DNA of 64,000 bases, from assembly GCF_005153485.1 (NCBI RefSeq), contig NZ_CP039740.1:1429001-1493000 (forward strand). The letters run 5' to 3'. The position numbers and the translations under genes are program-made. Below the pieces are notes generated by a model, which saw nothing but the letters and a program-made list of their open reading frames with translations, was not told where the DNA came from and searched no databases. The DNA comes from Pseudolabrys sp. FHR47 (GTDB lineage Bacteria; Pseudomonadota; Alphaproteobacteria; Rhizobiales; Xanthobacteraceae). Of the stretch, positions 57,801 through 64,000 are shown piece after piece. Within the stretch, counting starts at the first letter, position 1. Each line of letters begins with the position of its first letter.

Positions 57801-58452
57801 CCCGCAAAGCTTCGATACGGTCACACGGGCCGTCGATCAGGGCGTCGTCATCGACAACAAACGCATCGCCGGCATCGTCGAAGGCGCCCTCGACAGCGGC
57901 CAACTCGCCGTGTCGCGCGCCGACATCGCTTACACGATCAACGCCGGCCAGTTGCGCCTCACCAAAGCCACGGTCGAGAGCCGCGATGCCGATCTCGGCA
58001 TCACCGGCGAAGTCGATCTGAGCGAAGGAAGGCTGGACGCGCGCATCGTCCTGTCCGGCGCGAACAAAGCCGCAGGGGCCCGGCCGAATATCTTCATGGC
58101 CGTGCGCGGCCCGATCGCCGACAGCTCCCGCAGCGTCGATGTCTCGGCGCTGACCGGATGGCTGACGTTGCGATCTGTCGAGCATCAGGCGCAACGCCTG
58201 AAGGCGCTCGAAGCTGCGCAACCCAAGCCAGCGCCCATGGCTCCGCAGCAATCGCCGGCGCCCGCTCCGCCTGCACCGCCGACCGCTGCGGCTGACGAAA
58301 CCTCCACCAGCGCCGTGCCTTCAACGGCTTCACGGCCTCCTTCTGAAAAACAAATGGCGCCGGCATTGCCGGCGCCACTCGATATCAGGTCAGCGCCAAA
58401 GCCCGCCGGCGTGGCCGCCCCGACTGCGCCGACGCTTAGCCCACAAAACTGA
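54838..58452 (+). CDS. AsmA-family protein
   Basis: A 1204-residue envelope protein starting at GTG 54838, five bases after GGGAG; the open frame reaches 54781. The N-terminal membrane helix (TLLSVAVAIILALVAALVGP) is followed by the AsmA motif LLIDWNGYRPFFEAQASRVM and the long repetitive beta-rich domain. The AsmA_2-type C-terminal section (GGSMTWRDTDLGLTTKAELS and SFDTVTRAVDQGVVIDNKRI) precedes a Pro/Ala-rich tail. AsmA/TamB-like proteins are thought to bridge inner and outer membranes and to move lipids. Its last 17 bases overlap the end of the convergent RHH gene. Confidence 0.92.
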   Translation: MQTTLLSVAVAIILALVAALVGPLLIDWNGYRPFFEAQASRVMGAEVRVAGPIDLRLLPSPRLTLNDIQVGASPSVAQAKPQPEGASVKARSLGVEFALGPLMRGEWRATEFTISGPEVHLIADAAGQVSTPGIAFAFNPGDLAIEKLSIEDGKFSVANPDGGAVTLERLWFNGDARSLIGPLKGEGAVTIDNELYPFRLSTGRYGDDDTLKLKINIDPVNRPLSIETDGVLSLKDAPQFEGTLRLAKPVGIAQKSGGGLTQPWRITAKLKANAQSALMEQVEYLYGTDEQGVKLTGVADFKFGKEPRFDGVLSGRQVDLDRVLVSEGGVRPPPAAAIRELIELGSGAFAPTFPIAVGIGIDQVTLGGGAVQNLRGDIVSDARGWNLDRFEFRAPGYSRVRLSGHLAVDTNGVAFSGPAEVDANDPKMLAAWLEGQADKAKPLAPIDISPISIRGDVTLGSEKIAIENLKAEFDRKVVAGRFAYVFASRQAQARLDAALNAPELDLDATLGFGMALMSGSSLERPRNMTVAIDIGRATVGGFTASNASARLKVDGNGLQIDKLAVTDLGGAAFSASGRIDTSGATPLGSINVDLNAPEMEPVLAVLQRFAPGAVAALSDNVPTISPANLQARLTIDGTAPKAIARVAVGGRLGRLRVALNGQGNADADVLSRGDLKIDGKLDSEDGRALMTVLGLSRSFSIEPGPAALAVSLNGPANGDLRADLRLTAKGLEAKAAGTAQPFAATPSASLRATIARANVAPLRGPGRDDAALPVTFDGRVALKGGDVSITDINATVGGSRVRGKLALGPGAPRQVSGEIEADTVDTGGLLAAAIGMPETATGPGKLWLWSTEPFGEGVFGNRAGTVTFKARRLDVTRQIAVREFRAVLRMADREFTVDEMSGDIGGGELGGSMTWRDTDLGLTTKAELSVKGADAATLLPSGARPPITGKLDLATEVSGSGMSPIALIGSLQGGGTATLTGGQLAGLNPQSFDTVTRAVDQGVVIDNKRIAGIVEGALDSGQLAVSRADIAYTINAGQLRLTKATVESRDADLGITGEVDLSEGRLDARIVLSGANKAAGARPNIFMAVRGPIADSSRSVDVSALTGWLTLRSVEHQAQRLKALEAAQPKPAPMAPQQSPAPAPPAPPTAAADETSTSAVPSTASRPPSEKQMAPALPAPLDIRSAPKPAGVAAPTAPTLSPQN

Positions 58453-58723
58453 CGCGTTGCGGCAGTAAGCCTTCGCGCATCTGGTCGGATTCTTTCCGCG
58501 GCTCGTTGCCTTGCGCGCGATAGTAATCCAGCACGAAAAGGCGGATGGCCGACGACAGATTGCCATGGCGGCGGTCGGTATCGATCGACGCCACCAGGTC
58601 CGACAGCGTCATCTGACGCAGCACCGCGATCTCCTTGAGGCCCTGCCAGAAGGCGTCCTCAAGGCTGACACTGGTCTTGTGGCCGGCGATGACGATCGAA
58701 CGCTTGACGACTGGAGAGCTCAT
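58436..58723 (-). CDS. Ribbon-helix-helix domain protein
   Basis: A 95-residue protein. VVKRSIVIAGHKTSVSLEDA then FWQGLKEIAVLRQMTLSDLV matches the RHH_4 family, a probable DNA-binding ribbon-helix-helix dimer. NLSSAIRLFVLDYYRAQ completes the fold. It overlaps the upstream DUF4169 gene by four bases (ATGA), so the two are coupled, and it overlaps the end of asmA on the other strand by 17 bases. In other Hyphomicrobiales this pair lies next to fumC, as here. Its target is unknown. Confidence 0.88.
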   Translation of the reverse strand: MSSPVVKRSIVIAGHKTSVSLEDAFWQGLKEIAVLRQMTLSDLVASIDTDRRHGNLSSAIRLFVLDYYRAQGNEPRKESDQMREGLLPQRVSFVG

Positions 58724-58908
58724 GGACGTTCTCCCGTGGTGATCTTGTGTCCGTCGAGGCTGCGGATTTGTTGTTCGCGTCGTGCGGCATCGAGAGCGCG
58801 ATCCTGCTTTGGGCGACCATGGGCCAAACGTTGGGCATGAGCTTGCTGCTCGTCCAATTGGCGTTTGGCCCGTTTACGCGCGGCCCGCAGGTTTACGATC
58901 TCCGTCAT
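58720..58908 (-). CDS. DUF4169 family small protein
   Basis: A 62-residue highly charged helical protein. MTEIVNLRAARKRAKRQLDE, then AHAQRLAHGRPKQDRALDAA, and a LDGHKI end are the DUF4169 pattern. Function unknown. It is first in the two-gene unit with the RHH protein. It is divergent from nothing coding: the AT-rich gap begins about 70 bases upstream. Confidence 0.88.
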   Translation of the reverse strand: MTEIVNLRAARKRAKRQLDEQQAHAQRLAHGRPKQDRALDAARREQQIRSLDGHKITTGERP

Positions 58909-58974
58909 TCATTCCTCCGCCGGTGCCCTGCGGAGCTTCCGTCCGCCATTTGAAATCCTCGTCTCTCGATATTT

Positions 58975-59300
58975 GAGTCGAGAAGGGCTTCTTTTGGATA
59001 CATTGGGAAACACTATGGCAAAAATTCAATACACGGTTAGTTGATTATAATAATCCTCAGACAATCGCATTCAGAAAGACTTATTTTTTTGCCCTATAGC
59101 CAGATAATTACACAGAATAAATTTGAATATACCTCTGATATTCTTCGAATAATACTTTAGCTATTCAAATATATCGTATGAATATCCGCCAATAAATTTG
59201 CGGCTTAATAATATAAAAAACGGAATTTGTCAGTGGAATAGTATCTGGATACGTCGCAATAACATGTTAGATAAATTCTAAGCTACGAATATAGCCTTAA
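58975..59300. other. AT-rich non-coding island
   Basis: Counted directly, 59041-59100 has 19 G/C of 60, 59101-59160 has 15 of 60, and 59161-59220 has 15 of 60, while the surrounding genes are about two thirds G+C. All frames are broken by stops, and the longest start at 59014 gives nine codons. Short inverted pairs occur (gaatat at 59124 with atattc at 59137). It lies between the DUF4169 gene and the 3' end of fumC. It may be a promoter or silencer-binding region for the DUF4169-RHH unit, or a decayed insertion. Confidence 0.7.
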
Positions 59301-59396
59301 GCAATGCGGGGTGGGCGCGCAAAAACATTAAGAACACTGTCGATCGTCCATCGCGGATCGCAGCCCGTCGTCGGAATGTCCTTGCAGAATAGTAGA

Positions 59397-60815
59397 TTAT
59401 TCTACGCCGGGTCGCGTCATCTTGTCGGGCTGGACGATCCGGTCGAAGTCCGCTTCGGAGACAAAGCCGAGTCGAACAGCCTCATCGCGAAGCGTCGTTC
59501 CGTTGGCGTGAGCCGTCTTCGCCACCTGGGTGGCCTTGTCGTAGCCGATGTGGGGAGCCAGCGCCGTCACGAGCATCAGTGAGCGCTGCATCAATTCGGT
59601 AATGCGTGCGACATTGGCCGTGATGCCGACAATGCAATTCGTCGTGAAGGAATTCGCGGCATCGCCGAGCAGCCTGATCGACTGCAGCATCGCATTGGCC
59701 ATGACCGGATTGTAGACGTTGAGCTCGAAGTGCCCCTGGCTGCCGGCGACGGTGATCGTGGCCTGATTGCCGAAGACCTGGCAGCAAACCATAGTCAGTG
59801 CCTCGGACTGGGTCGGGTTGACTTTGCCCGGCATGATCGACGATCCGGCCTCGTTGCTCGGCAGATTGAGTTCGCCCAGGCCCGACCGCGGACCGGAGCC
59901 GAGCAGGCGGATGTCATTGGCGATCTTGAACAGCGCGGTTGCCGCGGCGTTGATGGCGCCGTGAGCGAAGACGTAGGCATCGTGGGCCGCCATGTGCTCG
60001 TACTTGTTTTCGGCGGACACGAAAGGAAGGCCCGTCAGTCCGGCAATGCGGGCCGCGAACTTCTCGGCGAACTCCGGATGGGCGTTGAGGCCGGTGCCGA
60101 CGGCCGTGCCGCCCTGGGCGAGCGGCATGAGATCGCGCAGCGCATCCTTCAGCCGCGCCACTGACGACTTAACCTGCGCCGCATAGCCGGAAAACTCCTG
60201 GCCGAGCGTAATGGGCGTCGCATCCATGGTGTGGGTGCGGCCAATTTTGACGATATCCGCGAACTCATTCGTCTTGGCCTCGAGCGCCTTCTGCATGGCC
60301 GTCAGCGCGGGGATCAGGTGATGCTGGATGCGCAGCGCCGCGGCAATGTGCATTGCGGTCGGGTAGCTGTCGTTCGACGACTGCCCCATATTCACGTGAT
60401 CATTGGGATGAACCGGCTTCTTGGCGCCGAGCGTGCCGCCGAGTGCCACATTGGCGATGTTGGCGATCACCTCGTTGACGTTCATATTGGTCTGCGTGCC
60501 GGAGCCGGTCTGCCAGACCACCAGCGGGAAATGGTCGTCGAGCTTGCCGTCGGCGACGTCCTGCGCCGCCTTGACGATGGCGTCGGCGAGTTTGGCATCG
60601 ATGAGGCCGAGGTCGCGGTTGACCTCCGCGGCGGCGCGCTTCACCAGCCCGAGCGCGTGGATGATTTCGATCGGCATCCGCTCGGCGCCGATGCGGAAAT
60701 TGCGCAGCGATCGCTCGGTCTGCGCGCCCCACAATTTATCGGCAGCGATATCCAGCGCGCCGAAGGAGTCGCTCTCGCTGCGGGTGTTCTTTACGGGATC
60801 GGATGTGTTGGCCAT
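59397..60815 (-). CDS. fumC: Class II fumarate hydratase FumC
   Basis: A 472-residue iron-independent fumarase, interconverting fumarate and malate in the citric acid cycle. Substrate-site motifs are [37 protein letters not shown] and the superfamily signature [13 protein letters not shown], with the catalytic serine in its loop. [20 protein letters not shown] is also present. It starts at ATG 60815; an in-frame GTG at 60824 is an alternative. It is alone on its transcript, with sspB 67 bases upstream on the same strand. Confidence 0.97.
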   Translation of the reverse strand: MANTSDPVKNTRSESDSFGALDIAADKLWGAQTERSLRNFRIGAERMPIEIIHALGLVKRAAAEVNRDLGLIDAKLADAIVKAAQDVADGKLDDHFPLVVWQTGSGTQTNMNVNEVIANIANVALGGTLGAKKPVHPNDHVNMGQSSNDSYPTAMHIAAALRIQHHLIPALTAMQKALEAKTNEFADIVKIGRTHTMDATPITLGQEFSGYAAQVKSSVARLKDALRDLMPLAQGGTAVGTGLNAHPEFAEKFAARIAGLTGLPFVSAENKYEHMAAHDAYVFAHGAINAAATALFKIANDIRLLGSGPRSGLGELNLPSNEAGSSIMPGKVNPTQSEALTMVCCQVFGNQATITVAGSQGHFELNVYNPVMANAMLQSIRLLGDAANSFTTNCIVGITANVARITELMQRSLMLVTALAPHIGYDKATQVAKTAHANGTTLRDEAVRLGFVSEADFDRIVQPDKMTRPGVE

Positions 60816-60881
60816 GCCGAACACTTATAGCGGACGAATGCCGGGGCAAGCCCGCCTCGCCCGAAATGTTCGGGGCCGCGG

Positions 60882-61505
60882 CTATTTCTTGCGGAAACGG
60901 TCGAGGCGGACCACTTCGCCGCCGCCCGGCGGTTTGTCGGGTTTGGAATCGTCCGGCTCGCCCGCGGCAGCCGGCGTGATCGGCGTCACGGCGGGTGTTA
61001 GTGGAACCGAAGGTTGCGCCGGCTTCGGCGCGGCCGTCTCGTCTTTGATCGCGGCCGGTTTGCCAGCGGCGGTCTTGGCCGTGGTGACCTTCGCCGCGTC
61101 GTCCCTGGTCGGCTTGTCCTGGGCCGGCTTGCCCTGCGGCTCCTGATCCTCGGTAACCTCTTCGAACTGAAGGCCGAACTGGACCGACGGATCGAAGAAG
61201 CCGGTTACCGCGGCGAAGGGGATGTAGAGCTTTTCCGGGATGCCGCCGAACGACATGCCCACTTCGAAGCCGGCATCGGTGACCGCCAGATCCCAGAACT
61301 GGTGCTGGAGGATGATGGTCATGTCCTCCGGGTACTGTGCGCGCAGACGATCGGACAGGCGCACGCCCTCGGCCTGGGTCTCGAACGAAATGTAGAAGTG
61401 ATGCTCGCCCGGCAGTCCCTTTTTCGCGGTGTCGGCGAGTACGGCACGCACGACGCCGCGCAGGGCCTGCTGGGTCAGAAGGTCGTATCGAATGTGGTCG
61501 GCCAT
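60882..61505 (-). CDS. sspB: SspB-family ClpXP adaptor
   Basis: A 207-residue alphaproteobacterial SspB. The N-terminal fold (about 1-115) has MADHIRYDLLTQQALRGVVR, HHFYISFETQAEGVRLSDRL and DMTIILQHQFWDLAVTDAGF, and it binds the ssrA tag. A long Pro/Lys/Asp linker follows. The C-terminal peptide VVRLDRFRKK is the likely ClpX-binding tail. ATG 61505 with GGGA upstream is chosen over 61583. The tmRNA gene that makes its ligand lies about 160 bases upstream on the same strand. Confidence 0.93.
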   Translation of the reverse strand: MADHIRYDLLTQQALRGVVRAVLADTAKKGLPGEHHFYISFETQAEGVRLSDRLRAQYPEDMTIILQHQFWDLAVTDAGFEVGMSFGGIPEKLYIPFAAVTGFFDPSVQFGLQFEEVTEDQEPQGKPAQDKPTRDDAAKVTTAKTAAGKPAAIKDETAAPKPAQPSVPLTPAVTPITPAAAGEPDDSKPDKPPGGGEVVRLDRFRKK

Positions 61506-61664
61506 GAAAGTCCCGGGACTTGGGCTTGAAGACTTGGGCTTGAAGACGTGGGCTTCAAAAGAGTCGCCACCATCGTAGCGCAAATGGCGCGCGGGCGGGA
61601 GCGCCGCCGTATCGCATTGGCGCGATTGTCGCTTTTCGCGGAGAGGCCGTCTGGTGGGCGGAAT

Positions 61665-62010
61665 GAAAGTGGAGGCTTCTGTTGCCAGGTGCCTCCGAAC
61701 CCCGCCTAACGGAGCTTATCCCGTTAGGACTTGTAGGCTTGGTTTTTCAGGACCGCTTAGGCGGCCTGAGCAACCGGAGCATAGTTGTCGTTGGCAACTA
61801 TGAGATTGGCCCGATAACGGCGGAACCGTGCCGAGCGAAAGATCGCCTTTTACGCCCTCGTCGATCCTAGTTCGCCCCCGCCGGTGTCGCCCACAAGGTC
61901 CGTCCTTTCGGGTAGGACCGGCCCCGCCTCAACGAACGGGTGCCTGGTATGGCGAGCGACACGGGTGGAGGCGCCGGGTACTGCCCCCGGGTCCGAAAGG
62001 TTTATTGTGA
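61665..62010 (-). ncRNA. ssrA: Two-piece (circularly permuted) tmRNA
   Basis: Read on the minus strand, an acceptor piece comes first (about 62010-61948), with the T-arm like CCCGGGGGCAGTACCCGG and 3' end CGCCTCCACC. After an intervening stretch, the coding piece begins GGGGGCGAACTAGGATCGAC near 61883, whose first seven bases can pair with CGCCTCC of the acceptor piece. The tag frame at 61795-61757 is GCC AAC GAC AAC TAT through GCC TAA, giving ANDNYAPVAQAA. A stem (cctaacgg with ccgttagg) and a final hairpin at 61664-61697 follow. tmRNA rescues stalled ribosomes and tags products for ClpXP. Ends are estimated. Confidence 0.95.
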
Positions 62011-62276
62011 CGTCCGTTTATCGCCATAGACCGGGTTGCCCCGGCACTTGCCAATATAAGGCGGTTTGGCGCCGAGGGTAAGGGTCAACCCGTCCCTCCG
62101 CCGGTAAATGGCGGGAAACCGCGCCGGAAAGGGGCACAGACCGCCGAAATTTCGCTTTTTCCGCGATCCGGCTAACCCTCCGTCAACCACGGAACGGGGA
62201 ACCAGCGGTAAATGCTATCGGCGCAAATGTACATTAACGTTCAACCCGGAGGGTGGCCGGCGACAGAAAGGCCGCC

Positions 62277-63614
62277 ATGGGCAGAACGCTCACCCAACTT
62301 CTCAGCCGTTTTCGGGCTTTCGCCGCCAACCGTTGCGGCAACATGGCGGTCACATTCGCGCTCGTCTCCGTGCCGGTGGTGGTGTCGGTCGGCGCGGCCG
62401 TCGACTACAGCCTGGCCAACCGGACCAAGGCGACGCTCGATGCCTATGCCGACGCCGCGGCCCTGTCGGTCGTCAACACCAAAGCCATGACGATGACGGA
62501 GACGGAGGCGCAAAACTCGGCCGTCGCGTTCTTCAAGGCCCAGGCCGCCACCCTCAAGCGCGGCTCGATCGGCACAGTGACGGCCAAAGTGACCGACTCC
62601 TCCACCGGGCGCGCGGCTCTTCTCACCTACACCGCGAGTGTCGAGACGACCCTGGCGAACGTCGCCGGAATCACCAAGATCGACATCGGCGGCAAGGCGA
62701 CCGCCAATTCGGCGCTGCCGGTCTACATGGATTTCTACATGCTGCTCGACAACACGCCATCGATGGGCGTGGCGGCGACGCCGACCGACATTTCGCGCAT
62801 GGTCAACAACACGTCGGACAAGTGTGCCTTCGCGTGCCATCAGATGGACACCACGCCGAACGACTACTACGGCCTTGCCAAGAAGCTGGGCGTGACCATG
62901 CGCATCGATGTCGTGCGTAGTGCCACGCAGCAACTGATGGATACGGCGGATGCGAGCGAGGTGGTGCAAAACCAGTTCCGCGCCGCCGTTTATACCTTCG
63001 GCAAGTCGGCCGAGAAGATGGGACTGACCAAGGTCTCGCCATTGTCGCCGAATCTCAGCACCGTGAAATCGAAAGCGGAAGACGTCGATCTGATGACCAT
63101 TCCCTACCAGAATTATCAGAGCGACACCCAGACCAACTTCGACAAGATTCTCGACAGTCTGGACGATGAGATTCCGACGCCGGGGGACGGCAGCAAGTCG
63201 AACGCGGCACAGGCCTTCGTGTTCTTCGTGTCCGACGGCGTGCAGGATGCGGCCAATGTGAGTTGCATCAAGCCGACGGTGCAGGGGCAGGATCCCAAGA
63301 CGGGAACCAAGTACACGCGCTGCCAGTCGCCGCTGAACACGAAGTACTGCGACGCGCTGAAGAAGCGCGGCATCAAGATCGCGGTGCTGTATACGACCTA
63401 TCTCGCTTTGCCGACGAACGGCTGGTACATGAGTTGGATCGATCCGTTCAACAAAGGGCCGCATGGTCCGTCGCCAAACAGCGAAGTCGCGAAGAACATG
63501 CAGGCTTGCGCGACGCCCGGCTATTATTTCGAAGTCAGCCCGACCGAAGGCATTGCCGAAGCAATGACGGCGCTTTTCCTGAAGGCGTCGCAGTCGGCGC
63601 GCATCAGCAAGTAG
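62277..63614 (+). CDS. TadG-like pilus assembly protein with VWA-like domain
   Basis: A 445-residue protein. The N-terminal TadE/TadG-type segment (FRAFAANRCGNMAVTFALVS, then VVVSVGAAVDYSLANRTKAT) is a single membrane helix that acts as an export signal. A von Willebrand factor-like body begins YMDFYMLLDNTPSMG, with a DxTxS version of the metal site, and a cysteine-containing insertion follows (CAFACHQM). FVFFVSDGVQDAAN is the second metal-site strand. ATG 62277 with AAAGG five bases upstream is preferred to GTG 62253. The 266 bases between it and tmRNA hold no gene. Confidence 0.88.
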   Translation: MGRTLTQLLSRFRAFAANRCGNMAVTFALVSVPVVVSVGAAVDYSLANRTKATLDAYADAAALSVVNTKAMTMTETEAQNSAVAFFKAQAATLKRGSIGTVTAKVTDSSTGRAALLTYTASVETTLANVAGITKIDIGGKATANSALPVYMDFYMLLDNTPSMGVAATPTDISRMVNNTSDKCAFACHQMDTTPNDYYGLAKKLGVTMRIDVVRSATQQLMDTADASEVVQNQFRAAVYTFGKSAEKMGLTKVSPLSPNLSTVKSKAEDVDLMTIPYQNYQSDTQTNFDKILDSLDDEIPTPGDGSKSNAAQAFVFFVSDGVQDAANVSCIKPTVQGQDPKTGTKYTRCQSPLNTKYCDALKKRGIKIAVLYTTYLALPTNGWYMSWIDPFNKGPHGPSPNSEVAKNMQACATPGYYFEVSPTEGIAEAMTALFLKASQSARISK

Positions 63615-63641
63615 CACGCATTAGCAAGTAGAATGCAAGGT

Positions 63642-63674
63642 CATCCGGCCGTCGCATCATGCGACGGCCGGATG
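63642..63674. terminator. Bidirectional hairpin after the TadG-like gene
   Basis: A 16-base perfect inverted repeat (catccggccgtcgcat and its complement) with a one-base loop lies between two convergent genes. No T-run follows on either strand, but position suggests it ends both transcripts. Confidence 0.75.
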
Positions 63675-63684
63675 CTTGCCCCCT

Positions 63685-64000
63685 TCAGGCCGCGGCCTGA
63701 ACCTGGCCCCGCTCCAGCGAGGCAATCGCTTCATCCACGGTCTGAACATCGCCGAAGATCGAATAGAAGGCATTGAGCGACGCGGCGTGAATCTCGTCGG
63801 TGTAAGTCGCGAGCGCGTTTGAGACCATCGTGACCTTGAAGTTCAGCATCATCGCGTCACGGGCTGAGCTCTCGCAGCAGACATTCGTCGCCGTGCCGCC
63901 GATCAGCAGATTGTCGATGCCGCGGGCGCGCAAGTGGCTTTCGATCTCCGACGAACCCTGGATAAAGGCGCTGAAGCGTTTCTTGACGATCTGCGCGTCT
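63685..64000 (-). CDS. Isochorismatase-family cysteine hydrolase (cut by window end)
   Basis: The C-terminal 105 residues of an isochorismatase-like hydrolase. The frame stays open to the window edge (DAQIVKKRFSAFIQGSSEIE), so the start is outside. HLRARGIDNLLIGGTATNVC carries the family motif ending in the catalytic cysteine, and CESSARDAMMLNFKVTMVSN follows, with the usual late segment (TDEIHAASLNAF). Such enzymes act on amides such as nicotinamide, N-carbamoyl compounds or isochorismate; which one cannot be told. Confidence 0.9.
   Translation of the reverse strand, partial: DAQIVKKRFSAFIQGSSEIESHLRARGIDNLLIGGTATNVCCESSARDAMMLNFKVTMVSNALATYTDEIHAASLNAFYSIFGDVQTVDEAIASLERGQVQAAA

Noticed and set aside
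59014..59043. Nine-codon frame MAKIQYTVS in the AT-rich island
   Set aside because: Too short, no ribosome site, and could occur by chance in AT-rich DNA.
62108..62276. Possible gene start at ATG 62108 before the TadG-like gene
   Set aside because: The frame runs on as a shadow within the TadG-like gene and has no family pattern.

Overview
The window is chromosomal DNA of high GC content from an alphaproteobacterium. It is most likely a member of the Hyphomicrobiales (Rhizobiales) near the Bradyrhizobium/Xanthobacteraceae group. The evidence is a circularly permuted two-piece tmRNA with the tag ANDNYAPVAQAA, an alphaproteobacterial type RNase P RNA, a division and cell wall cluster running on to lpxC-bamD-recN-ligA, DUF4169 and DUF2778 proteins, and many short mosaic palindromic repeats. 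The species cannot be named from sequence reading alone.

Layout. 1-6538: rnpB, a small protein gene, two LysR and one AraC regulators, a VOC protein, a quinone oxidoreductase and an AmpD-type amidase. 6893-28007: the dcw cluster, rsmH-ftsL-ftsI-murE-murF-mraY-murD-ftsW-murG-[hybrid histidine kinase]-murC-murB-[TauE/SafE gene on the opposite strand]-ftsQ-ftsA-ftsZ. mraZ and ddl, usual members, are absent. 28410-34538: lpxC, bamD, recN, ligA. 34606-41316: an MFS exporter, aminopeptidase P, prmA, an L,D-transpeptidase and small envelope proteins. 41402-44185: a lower-GC islet with a defence-type (Abi/UG-like) reverse transcriptase, a lipocalin-like protein and a hicA-hicB toxin-antitoxin pair. 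44346-54690: uvrD/pcrA, a thioesterase, a YcjX/YcjF-like pair, a Crp/Fnr regulator, a DUF2778 protein and a FAD-dependent dehydrogenase. 54838-64000: an AsmA-family protein, an RHH/DUF4169 pair, an AT-rich gap, fumC, sspB, ssrA, a TadG-like protein and a cut-off isochorismatase-family gene.

How they work together. The dcw block makes lipid II precursors (MurC-F, MraY, MurG, MurB) and the division machine that uses them (FtsW, FtsI, FtsL, FtsQ, FtsA, FtsZ). lpxC and bamD add outer membrane biogenesis, and AmpD, the YkuD enzyme and the DUF2778 protein add wall recycling or cross-linking. SspB and tmRNA, on the same strand and about 160 bases apart, form a protein quality control unit.

The most noteworthy signals are: (1) the solitary UG/Abi-like reverse transcriptase; (2) the uvrD gene, which carries one palindromic repeat in frame between its Walker B motif and motif III and a second that puts its conserved C-terminal domain out of frame; (3) two separate places where a decayed copy of a gene's 3' end lies on the far side of one or two unrelated genes (pepP/MFS and ycjF/crp); (4) the interrupted dcw cluster; and (5) a strongly AT-rich non-coding island before fumC.
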